Origin: an uncultured Sutterella sp.
GTDB taxonomy: Bacteria > Pseudomonadota > Gammaproteobacteria > Burkholderiales > Burkholderiaceae_F
Direction: 5' to 3'
Length of the DNA: 24,908 nucleotides
Assembly (NCBI GenBank): GCA_905202595.1
Contig: CAJKSP010000036.1
Span: 1 to 24,908 of the forward strand
How positions within the stretch are numbered: position 1 is the first letter of the stretch; each line of letters begins with the position of its first letter. Below, one piece after another: positions 15,046 through 22,365 of this stretch. The translations under genes and the position numbers were made by a program. A model generated the notes under the pieces. It was not told where the DNA came from. It was given only the letters and a program-made list of their open reading frames with translations, and did not search any database.

Positions 15046-17656
15046 ATGCATCGTCTGACTACATTATCGGCAATCGCAGCAGCTGTTTTATTTATTCTCC
15101 CCCCCCCATGCAAACGCCGCCCAGATTAATAGGATCTTAGCCAATAACGTTAACACTGACATTTCTCAAAAAGTTAGTGGCGATGATATCGTCGTTGGGA
15201 TAACAGCAGTTGGACAATTTCCAACCGATTTAACGGCTAAAGCCAGCCTAACCGGCGATACCATTTACATCGAAAACAACGAAACCAATACACCGGCAGC
15301 AAGAGCATATTCGCAAGGCGTCGTTTCAATTGGAGACGATTCAACTAGCAGCATTTACATTAAAGATACAAAAAGTGATAGCGTAATTTCAGCAGGAAGC
15401 CATTCGGAAATTAACGTTGACGCAACAGAAATAAATATCGAAGCGTCTAAAAGCGATCAAATAGCTGTTCAAGCTACAACAAATAGTGCAATCTCAATTG
15501 GCTCAAACAGAACCCATAGCCTTAGTATCGCCGCAGACTCATATGCAGTCTATGGCTCCCGAAGTGATATTGAAATCCTCGGTCAGTCTATTTCAATAAG
15601 TAGTACAACAAAGGATGCTGTGCAGTATTGGAATGGCGGAAACCTAACTATTGGAAACAATAATACCGAAGACATCACCATTACAGCTGGCGCAAATCAG
15701 GCTGCTGTTTCGCTTGTTAAGAAACCAGAAGATCAAGCTAATAGCATGCATGGTTCGATCACCGGACATAATATAACCATCGCATCAGCCGATCCATCTA
15801 CAGGATATGGAATTTGGGTCCAGAATAGCTCAGAAGATGCTACGCCCCCAAGCAATGCAACTCATCTTGAGATTAATGCCGACAACTTAAAGATTTCTGC
15901 TGCTCAAGGCATTGTGTCGTATTCCAACTCCATACTCGATATTTCCGGGAATACTGAAATTACTTCCACTGAAGCAGCAATTGTTGCCAGAGGCAATTCA
16001 ATTGTCAATGTAAATCAGGAATGCTCATCCTGCAAGACCGTTATTCATGGCGATGTGGTATTTATGACAACCAATAAGTCGCCTACGGAAGGCGACAACA
16101 GCGGCGCATTAATCAATGCGGACATCAATCTTCTGTTTTCCGGCAATGGTTCTGAATGGACTGGACGTGCTTATCAGACATTCATGGACAGTGAAGGGAA
16201 ATGGCTAGAAATTGTCGACTTGGACAATAAAAATCAATACCATGGTAATGTCACAAATTTCGACATAGCCTTAAAAGATGGGGCTCGCTGGAACGTTACA
16301 GGCGACAGCTTCGTAAATTCTGCGGCTGTAGAAAATGGCGGCACCATTTCTGTCGCCGATGATGTCTCTGTCGTGAATGCAGCTAAAGTCACGTTGAACG
16401 ACGGCATCATCGATCTGCAAGGCGACTCTAAACAAAAGATGAATATCACCACATTGTCTGGCACTGGCGGCACAGTGAACATTGCCGCTAAGACGACAGG
16501 CAATGGAGAATTCGAAACTGCTCAGTTGTCAATTGACACTGTGGAAACTGTAGCTGGTGAAGAGCCTGCAGCTCTCGCTGTGAACTTCACCGGCATCACT
16601 GCCGATGATCTTTCTGCAAAGACTGACGAAGATCTGAAAACTTTGGCAGAAAAGAGTTTGGCAGGCAATGGCGTTAATCAGATTGCCCAAACCCGCAGCG
16701 TCTCAGAAGGCGACATCCGAGGCGCCATCACGCAAGTTGTGGACGACGCAGGCAAAGTGACGTCTACAACCGAAGCCGGCAACACCAAGCTGGAGTCCTT
16801 CAAGGGCGTCAATGCCGCTTCGCTCGTGCAGTGGCGCAATCAGGTCAACCACCTGACGAAGCGCCTGGGCGACGTCCGCCTGCAGCAGGGCGACGCCGGC
16901 GCCTGGGCGCGCGTCTACGGCGGCGAATACAAGTGGGGCGACGCCAATCATGTCGACATGACGAGCACTACGGTTCAGGCCGGCGGCGACGCGCGCGTCG
17001 GCGACTGGATCGTAGGCGGCGCCTTCAGCTACAGCGATTCGAGCTTCGACCTTGACAATGGAGACGGCGACGGCGATCTCTACGCCATCGCCCTCTACGG
17101 CTCGCGCATGTTCGAGAAGGGCTCCTACATCGACTTCGTTGCCCGCTACGGCTACATCAAGAACGACTTCAAGGCCGGCAACATGGACGTCTCGTTCGAC
17201 TCCAACGCCTTCGGCCTGAGCGTCGAGACCGGCCACACGTTCAAGTTCATGGAGCGCGCCTACGTCGAGCCGCAGATTGAAGTGAGCTACGGCTACGCTC
17301 AGGGCGACGACGCCATGGCCTCGAACGGCGTTCTGCTCGAGCAGGACGACTACCAGAACCTCATCACGCGCATCGGCCTTCGCACCGGCTTTGACTTCCC
17401 GGAGAACGCCGGCACGATCTACGCGCATGTGAGCTACTCGTACGACTTCCTCGGCGACGCTGACGGCACGGCCTCCAAGGACGGCATGCGCACCAGCCTC
17501 AGCGAGGATCTCGGCGGCGGCTGGGTGACCTACGGCATCGGCGGCCAGCTCCGCCTCGGCCAGAGCACCTTCGCCTATGGCGAGCTCGAACGTTCGACCG
17601 GCGGCGATGTGGAGAACCCCTGGGCCTTCAACATCGGCGTCCGCCACTTGTTCTAA
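15046..17656 (+). CDS. Autotransporter adhesin-like protein, frameshifted at a poly-C tract (phase-OFF as sequenced)
   Basis: The ATG at 15046 (AGGAA Shine-Dalgarno 5 bases upstream) begins a signal peptide, but after nine C at 15099-15107 the frame ends at TAA 15127-15129, giving a 27-residue peptide. The frame that starts at GCA 15110 is open without a stop to 17656. Removing one C (eight in all) joins the two into an 869-residue protein whose first 24 residues become a complete signal peptide ending PPHANA before AQIN, an ideal signal-peptidase site. Residues 25 to about 580 are a Ser/Thr/Asn-rich passenger of beta-helix character with an ECSSCK pair; about 585-869 is the beta-barrel, starting near GAWARVYGGEYKW and ending with VRHLF. 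The passenger is AT-rich and the barrel very GC-rich, with a sharp change near 16790. Phase variation is inferred; a sequencing error in the homopolymer is the main alternative. Confidence 0.85.
15099..15107 (+). repeat. Homopolymeric C(9) tract, candidate slipped-strand phase switch
   Basis: Nine consecutive C inside the signal-peptide codons of the plus-strand autotransporter. Tracts of 8 or 11 C keep the gene in frame; 9 (as here) and 10 put it out of frame. Position at the end of the signal-peptide core means that out-of-frame products are only about 27 residues. Intragenic poly-C or poly-G tracts that switch surface proteins on and off by polymerase slippage are well known in Neisseria, Bordetella and Campylobacter. 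Confidence 0.8.
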
Positions 17657-17675
17657 GCGGCTTCTTTGATCAGCC

Positions 17676-17700
17676 CCTCTGCGCTGCCTGAGCGCAGAGG
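17676..17700 (+). terminator. Hairpin after the plus-strand autotransporter
   Basis: Perfect 10-bp stem, CCTCTGCGCT at 17676-17685 and AGCGCAGAGG at 17691-17700, with a 5-base loop, 19 bases after the stop codon. No T-run follows, so it may protect the mRNA end or act together with the next hairpin. Confidence 0.5.
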
Positions 17701-17758
17701 CTCCGCGGAAGGAACGTCTTGCCTGCCCGGAGATTTCTTCAGGAGCGCCCGCCCCGAT

Positions 17759-17785
17759 CCCGCCGGATCTTGGCGGGCTTTGTTT
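17759..17785 (+). terminator. Intrinsic terminator downstream of the plus-strand autotransporter
   Basis: A 6-bp GC stem CCCGCC (17759-17764) and GGCGGG (17772-17777) with a 7-base loop is followed by CTTTGTTT. This is a standard rho-independent layout about 100 bases past the stop codon at 17656 and should separate the autotransporter from the conjugation genes. Confidence 0.6.
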
Positions 17786-18246
17786 GCCTGCAGCACTCTG
17801 AATCGCTGGGGCGACTTTCAACCTGCCCTGCCGGCGCTTCGGCAGCCCTGCCGAACTGCGCCGACAAGCGTTCGGCTCCGAACTGCCGCGTCATCCAAAA
17901 AGGCTTCGCTCACCCCGCCGCAGGCGCTTTTCCGCTGAAGGAGCAACTCAATATCAGCTGAAATTTCGCGTTTTCCTTGAAAAACAATGCTTTTGAATTT
18001 TTCAGGCTTTCATGGCGGCGTTGAAAAGCGTTTTTAAGGCTCGAAGCTAGGTCATTTGACCTAATGGATAACGCTGAATTTTCACCTTTTGCGAGCGCCT
18101 GAAAGCCCTAAAAGCGGACCTCTTCAGCCGGCCGAACACGGCAGATTCTCCGCTCTTCCGGCAGACTCTCGTCGCGCTTCAACGGCGTAGCAGCGGCCAG
18201 CCCCAGCCGTGCCGCTTCGTTCAACTTCCGCTTTCAGGAGATCTTC
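17786..18246. other. Intergenic leader region of the tra cluster
   Basis: About 460 bases with no convincing gene; frames of 80-90 codons here run through the terminator and resemble no family. The part 17950-18110 is AT-richer than its surroundings and probably carries the tra promoter and the operator-like palindrome at 18048-18063. No oriT-like direct-repeat array or recombination site was recognised. Confidence 0.45.
18048..18063. promoter_or_regulatory. Operator-like palindrome upstream of traA
   Basis: TAGGTCA at 18048-18054 and TGACCTA at 18057-18063 are perfect 7-bp complements separated by 2 bases. The element lies about 180 bases before the first gene of the conjugation cluster in an AT-richer stretch, a usual place for an operator controlling such a costly operon. 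The regulator is not encoded in this window. Confidence 0.4.
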
Positions 18247-18627
18247 ATGGCAAGCTCACTCGCCGCAGCCGGACAGCCGTTTCCGACGCCGACTCTGCTC
18301 CTTCTCGACAACAAGACCCGCCTGCTTCGCGGGCTTGTGATTCTTTTGGCCGCTTCGGCGCTCTGGCTCGCTGCAGCGGGCGACGCCTCGGCCGCCCTTT
18401 CCGTCGGCGACCGCGCCAATGACTTCAACAGCCTCTCGAACCTGCTCTCAGCGTGGGTCACCGGCACGCTTGGAAAATCGCTCGCGCTGGTCTTTCTGAT
18501 CACCGGCCTGATTCTCGGCATCGCGCGCGGCTCCATCGTCGGCGCGCTGACCTCCATCGGCTGCGCGATCGGCCTCGTGATCATCCCCGAAATCATCGAC
18601 GCGCTCTTCACGGGCGCCGCTGGCTGA
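18247..18627 (+). CDS. traA: F-type conjugative pilin precursor, TraA-like
   Basis: Predicted pilin subunit of an F-type type IV secretion system. The 126-residue precursor has a long leader, basic near KTRLLR then a hydrophobic segment at about residues 29-44, with a likely leader-peptidase site at ASA around residue 49. F TraA has a leader of about 51 residues. The remaining 76 or so residues have the pilin plan: a short polar start, then two hydrophobic segments (about 76-93 and 98-115) joined by a small basic loop (GIARGS), matching the two-helix fold of F pilin. AGGAG lies 6 bases before the ATG at 18247, the best ribosome site in the cluster, as expected for an abundant protein. First gene of the tra order A-L-E-K-B. 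Sequence identity to F pilin is low; the call leans on architecture and context. Confidence 0.78.
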   Translation: MASSLAAAGQPFPTPTLLLLDNKTRLLRGLVILLAASALWLAAAGDASAALSVGDRANDFNSLSNLLSAWVTGTLGKSLALVFLITGLILGIARGSIVGALTSIGCAIGLVIIPEIIDALFTGAAG

Positions 18628-18667
18628 TCCTGAAAACAACCCTCTCATGGCTTGAAAGGCAACGCCC

Positions 18668-18952
18668 ATGGCGCTCGAAGGCGTAATCGTTCCCAAGGAC
18701 CTCGATTCGAAAGGCAAGGTGCTCGGCGCAGACATCGAAACCGTGATGATCGCCGTCGTCCTCGCCGTCATGGGCGGCATCCTGGGCCACCTCGGCGCAG
18801 GATGCGCTGCAGGCGCAGCAGCCGCCGTCTTCTGGCACGGCATGATCAAGACGCATGTCCGAGGGTATGCCATGCAGCTCTGCTATTGGCATCTCGGTAT
18901 GCCGCGGCTCAAAAGAACGCCGCCCTCTAGCCGCCGCCGATTCATCGGATGA
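18668..18952 (+). CDS. traL: Type IV conjugative transfer system protein TraL
   Basis: Small inner-membrane component of F-type conjugation machinery, related to VirB3, needed for pilus assembly. The 94-residue protein follows the TraL plan: IVPKDLDSKGKVLG at residues 7-20, a membrane hairpin across about 24-56, a basic HVRGYAMQLCYWHLG and the C-terminal SSRRRFIG typical of the family. AAAGG precedes the ATG at 18668 by 8 bases. It lies 40 bases after traA and 69 before traE on the same strand. Length is normal for TraL; the call is secure. Confidence 0.9.
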   Translation: MALEGVIVPKDLDSKGKVLGADIETVMIAVVLAVMGGILGHLGAGCAAGAAAAVFWHGMIKTHVRGYAMQLCYWHLGMPRLKRTPPSSRRRFIG

Positions 18953-19021
18953 CCCCTTGGCCGCTCAGCCGACCGCCGCCTGCCTTTCAACCCTCAGCTT
19001 TCCCTCCAGGCCGAGCCCGAC

Positions 19022-19612
19022 ATGGACCCGACTTTTCTTTCTGCAGCCGTTGCCGCCAGGCTGGGCTTGAGGCGCATGACGCTCTGCGCGCTCGGTGTCT
19101 CGCTTGCCGCCAATCTCGCGCTTTCGGCGGCGCTTCTCGTGAAGAAGCCGCCCGTTCAGACGATTCTCGTGCCGAGCCCGATCTTCGGCCCCTCAGATAC
19201 GGAATGGACTTTCGACGAAGACGGTCCGGATGCGCGCTACCTGCAGCGGCTGGCGCTCGCGCTCCTCGGACGCCTCGCTGTCGTGACCCCCGCTTCGGTC
19301 GAGCGCAGCTTCGCCGACGTGCTTCCGCATGTCGACCCCGAAGCAGCGGGCGCCTTCGAGCGCCGGCTGCACGAAGAAGCGAAGGGCCTTGCTGCCGACC
19401 ACGCTTCCCTTGTCTTCTATCCGATCAGCACGGCCGTCGAACGCTCCTTGCTGGAGGTCGACGTCCGCGGCGTCGCCAAAACGATCATCGGCAGCAAAGT
19501 CGCGAGCTCGCGCACGCTGATCTACCGGCTTTCTTTCGCCTATCGCGCCGGCCGGCTCTTCCTCCGTTCGATGAAGGAAGTTGAAGACGCCGCTTCGCAC
19601 TTCCGCAAATGA
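19022..19612 (+). CDS. traE: Type IV conjugative transfer system protein TraE
   Basis: VirB8-like bitopic inner-membrane protein of the F-type transfer apparatus. The 196-residue product has a cytoplasmic N-terminus with basic RLGLRR, one membrane helix at about residues 20-40 and a periplasmic domain. Visible TraE-like features include YLQRLALALLGRLAVVTPASV, the HVDPEAAGAF region, SLVFYPISTAVERSLLEVDV with the usual VRG, and a final YRLSFAYRAGRLFLRSMKEV. The start ATG at 19022 has only a weak ribosome site. The stop overlaps the traK ATG by 4 bases (ATGA), suggesting coupling. Position between traL and traK matches the F order, which supports the call. Confidence 0.88.
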   Translation: MDPTFLSAAVAARLGLRRMTLCALGVSLAANLALSAALLVKKPPVQTILVPSPIFGPSDTEWTFDEDGPDARYLQRLALALLGRLAVVTPASVERSFADVLPHVDPEAAGAFERRLHEEAKGLAADHASLVFYPISTAVERSLLEVDVRGVAKTIIGSKVASSRTLIYRLSFAYRAGRLFLRSMKEVEDAASHFRK

Positions 19613-20526
19613 CGCAGAACGCCTGCGCGCTGCGCCGATCCTCCGCCTCTCCGACGAGGCCCAGAACCGACATGCCCTCTGCAGCCTTTCCGACATCCCC
19701 TTCCATGCGGCGCGCCTGCTGCGCCGCCGCCCTTCTCCTGCTTCTCGCCGCGCTGCCCGCTGCTCACGCCGCCGAACCAGCCCCCGTCCCGAAGTCCGCC
19801 TTCGAGCGCGCCCCGGAAAGCGCCGCTCCGCTGACGTTCGAGATCTCAAGCACGCGCACGAGCCGCATCGCCATTGAAGGCCGCCGCATCGTCAGCGCCG
19901 TCTTTTCGCAGGATGAGGCCGAAATCAAAACCGACGAGCGGACGGGACAGATCTACGTCCTGCCCAAAATCGAAGGTCCGATTTCGATCTATCTCACGAC
20001 GGATGCGGGCGAGACGGCCGCGCTGCTTCTGGAGGCGCGCGCAGAAGCGGCGCCCCAGAATCTGCTGCTCCGCCGCCGGGAAGCGCCCGCCTCGGCGCGC
20101 GTCGGCGAAGACGCGCGCCTGCCGGACCGGCTGCCGCCGATGCCCGCCGCAGACTTTGAAGCGGCCTTGAAGCGCCTCGCCAAAGCGGTCTCGCTCGGCG
20201 TCGAACTTCCCGACGTCATGAAGCGAAGCGTCTGTCCCGCGCCGTCGCCCTCGCTCGAGACGGCGCTCGAGCGGCTGCAGCGCCTCTCGCCTGCCGTCGC
20301 CGAGTGCTGGGCCTCGCAGACCATGTCCGCCGCCGTCATCCGGCTCCAAAACCGCTCGCTCATGCCGGCGGCCCTTCGCGAAGCGGCGCTCTGCGGCCCG
20401 ACCGTCCTTGCGGTCGCCGCCGACAAGGCGTCGCTCGGCCCAGGCGAGCACGCAACGCTCATCCTGATTGAAGCGTCGCCGGAAGCCTCTCCGCCAACGG
20501 CGCCTGCCCGCAGCCTCAGCCTCTGA
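19609..20526 (+). CDS. traK: Type IV conjugative transfer system secretin-like protein TraK
   Basis: Periplasmic/outer-membrane core component of F-type systems, equivalent to VirB9, forming the outer-membrane pore with TraB and the TraV lipoprotein. The 305-residue frame contains a signal peptide beginning at MRRACC (residue 33) with an Ala/Leu core and likely cleavage after AAHA. The N-terminal TraK domain follows: TFEISSTRTSRIAIEG, IVSAVFSQDEAEIKTDERTG, QIYVLPKIEGPISIYLTT. The C-terminal part has FEAALKRLAKAVSLG and an ALREAALCGPTVLAVAAD segment. The start is uncertain: the ATG at 19609 is coupled to the traE stop but leaves 32 residues before the signal peptide; ATGs at 19672 and 19705 give a normal leader. 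No strong Shine-Dalgarno supports any of the three. Confidence 0.85.
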   Translation: MTQNACALRRSSASPTRPRTDMPSAAFPTSPSMRRACCAAALLLLLAALPAAHAAEPAPVPKSAFERAPESAAPLTFEISSTRTSRIAIEGRRIVSAVFSQDEAEIKTDERTGQIYVLPKIEGPISIYLTTDAGETAALLLEARAEAAPQNLLLRRREAPASARVGEDARLPDRLPPMPAADFEAALKRLAKAVSLGVELPDVMKRSVCPAPSPSLETALERLQRLSPAVAECWASQTMSAAVIRLQNRSLMPAALREAALCGPTVLAVAADKASLGPGEHATLILIEASPEASPPTAPARSLSL

Positions 20527-20568
20527 GCGCGCTGAAGCTTTCCCTCGCAGACCAGCTACGACTTTGCC

Positions 20569-22095
20569 ATGACCGACCCTCGCTCCGATGCTCCCGGCGC
20601 CGACGCCGCCTGGAATCGACCGACAGACGCCAGCGCCCCATCCAATGCAGGCCAGACGCCGCAGTCCGCCTTTTCGCCGCCATCCCGAGGCGAGCGCGGC
20701 CGCCGCTTCCTTTCGAGCCTCTTCGGCGACGAGCGCTCGCTTTCCAACGCCGGCCGAGCGCGCCGCCAGAAGGCGGCCGCGGCAGGCGCCGCCGTTCTAC
20801 TCGGCGGCCTTGCCGCCGCTGCGCTCATTGCTTCGGGCGACGGACGGCGGCGAAGCGCCCCGGAAGCGGAAGTCGAAAGCCTCGCCGCGCTCTCGCCCGA
20901 CCGCGTGCAGCGCGAGAGCTACATCCTGCAGAGCGAAGAGCGCATGGACGGCGTCGACCGCCGCGTCGCCGGCGTTGAAGCGGCGCTAGCCGCCGTGCAA
21001 AAGGAAATGGCTGCACAAACGCACCGCCTGGAAGCGCTCGGAAAGTCCTGCGCCGAACAGTCGGCGCGCATCGGCCCGATTGAAAGCGACCTTGAAGCGC
21101 GCCGGGCGCAGGCCGAAGCCGCCGAGGCTGCGGCGAAGAAGGCGCGCCTCTCAGGAAGCGGCGCGGGCGCCGACGCCCCCAAGCCCGACTATTCGATTCT
21201 TGACGATGCGTATGCCGCAGCAGGCGCAGCCGCCGCGCCAAGCGCAGAAGCCGCCTCCGGCATCCAGCCCCGAAGCGGCCGCCTCGCGCTCGTGACGCTC
21301 GACGCGCGGCCGGCCGAGCCCGACGCAAGCGGAAAAGCTCCCCCTGCGGCCGGGTTTGAAGCGCCGGCAGCCGGCAGCCGAGGCCTCGCTGAATTCGGTC
21401 CCGACGGCCTTCGCGTGCGCCGAGGCATCGCTCCTGAAGCACCTGCCGACATGAACCGCCTTCCCGGGAGCACCGTCGCGACCTATCTGCCGCCGGGCGC
21501 CTTTGCCCGAAGCACGCTCCTCACGGGCGTCTATGCGAGCACCGCCGGCGCCTCGGGCGCAGAGCCCATGCCCGTTCTCATGAAGATTGAAGATCCGGCC
21601 GTGCTCCCCAACCGCTGGAAGACCGATGTGCGGTCCTGCCACGTGACGGGCACGGCCGCAGGCGACCTCTCGTCCGAACGCGTGCTGATCCGCCTCGACC
21701 GCCTCTCGTGCGTATCGAAAAGCGGCCGCACGCTGGACGTTCGCGTGCAGGGCTACGGGATCGGCAGCGACGGCAAGGTGGGCGTGAAGGGGCGGCTCGT
21801 CACGCGAAGCGGCTCGGCCATCGCGGCCGCCCTGTCGGTGAGCCTTCTCGAAGGCGTCGGCCGCGCCGTCTCGCTCTCGAGCCAGCAGACCACCACCTCG
21901 AGCCTCACCGGCTCGCAGACCGTCGACTACACCAACGCTTGGACGGGCGGGCTCGGCCAGGGCCTCGCGCAGGGCATGGACCGCATCGCCGCCTACTACC
22001 TGAAGCTCGCGGACAAAATCCTGCCCGTGCTTGAAGTCGATGCCGGCGCCTCCGTCGACCTGGTGATCTCCCGCGGCGTGCTCCTCGCCGAATAG
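20569..22095 (+). CDS. traB: Type IV conjugative transfer system protein TraB (VirB10-like)
   Basis: Scaffold protein spanning the cell envelope in F-type systems, linking inner membrane to the outer-membrane core. The 508-residue product has a Pro/Ser-rich cytoplasmic N-terminus, a basic RGRRFLSSLFG stretch, one membrane helix at about residues 69-88, and a coiled coil at about 120-195 (EERMDGVDRRVAGVEAAL onward). A low-complexity linker follows, then the TraB/VirB10 beta-barrel domain from about 305: TYLPPGAFARSTLLTGVYAS, PMPVLMKIEDPAVLPNRW, RSCHVTGTAAGDLSSERV, VQGYGIGSDGKVGVKGRLV and a C-terminal Gly/Gln-rich antenna-like region. Length is normal for the family. It lies 42 bases after traK and is followed within 45 bases by a terminator-like hairpin. 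Confidence 0.93.
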   Translation: MTDPRSDAPGADAAWNRPTDASAPSNAGQTPQSAFSPPSRGERGRRFLSSLFGDERSLSNAGRARRQKAAAAGAAVLLGGLAAAALIASGDGRRRSAPEAEVESLAALSPDRVQRESYILQSEERMDGVDRRVAGVEAALAAVQKEMAAQTHRLEALGKSCAEQSARIGPIESDLEARRAQAEAAEAAAKKARLSGSGAGADAPKPDYSILDDAYAAAGAAAAPSAEAASGIQPRSGRLALVTLDARPAEPDASGKAPPAAGFEAPAAGSRGLAEFGPDGLRVRRGIAPEAPADMNRLPGSTVATYLPPGAFARSTLLTGVYASTAGASGAEPMPVLMKIEDPAVLPNRWKTDVRSCHVTGTAAGDLSSERVLIRLDRLSCVSKSGRTLDVRVQGYGIGSDGKVGVKGRLVTRSGSAIAAALSVSLLEGVGRAVSLSSQQTTTSSLTGSQTVDYTNAWTGGLGQGLAQGMDRIAAYYLKLADKILPVLEVDAGASVDLVISRGVLLAE

Positions 22096-22107
22096 CGCCT
22101 GCAGGGC

Positions 22108-22136
22108 CCTCTGCCGCAGGCCTCAAGAGGATTTTT
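22108..22136 (+). terminator. Terminator-like hairpin after traB
   Basis: CCTCT at 22108-22112 pairs with AGAGG at 22126-22130, with an inner GCC/GGC pairing, and ATTTTT follows directly. It lies 12 bases after the traB stop. A competing stem GCCTGC/GCAGGC occurs at 22097-22121. It could end or attenuate the traA-traB transcript before the unknown downstream gene. Confidence 0.5.
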
Positions 22137-22365
22137 CGGCGATTCAGGAGCAGTGTTCTTCATTGTTTCCTAAACCAACTGCATTTTTTGCAAAGAGGGT
22201 GAGAGCAGCCTTCCGCTTGCTTTTGACGTATACGGCAGCATAAAAGGTTTCTCTGCTCGATTGCCTCTGGATCGAACACCTTTTTTAAAAGCGATTAAGG
22301 CATATCCATCTCATTACTTCATTTCATGTTTTCCCGGAAGGCCAGCGCGCCTTCAGATCCCCCTC

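Noticed and set aside
15620..17656. Starting the plus-strand autotransporter at an internal GTG at 15620
   Set aside because: It would lack a signal peptide, and the same frame is open back to 15110 where it meets the poly-C tract and a proper signal peptide.
16703..17821. 372-codon minus-strand frame opposite the autotransporter barrel
   Set aside because: Third-position GC bias of the barrel on the plus strand produces long open frames on the other strand; the product is low-complexity and resembles nothing.
17666..17961. 80-90 codon plus-strand frames after the autotransporter
   Set aside because: They span the hairpin and the intrinsic terminator and show no coding character.
22261..22365. 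Upstream TTG start for the 801-residue unknown protein
   Set aside because: The extra segment is AT-rich and lacks the host-like codon pattern; the ATG at 22366 is where GC-rich coding character begins.
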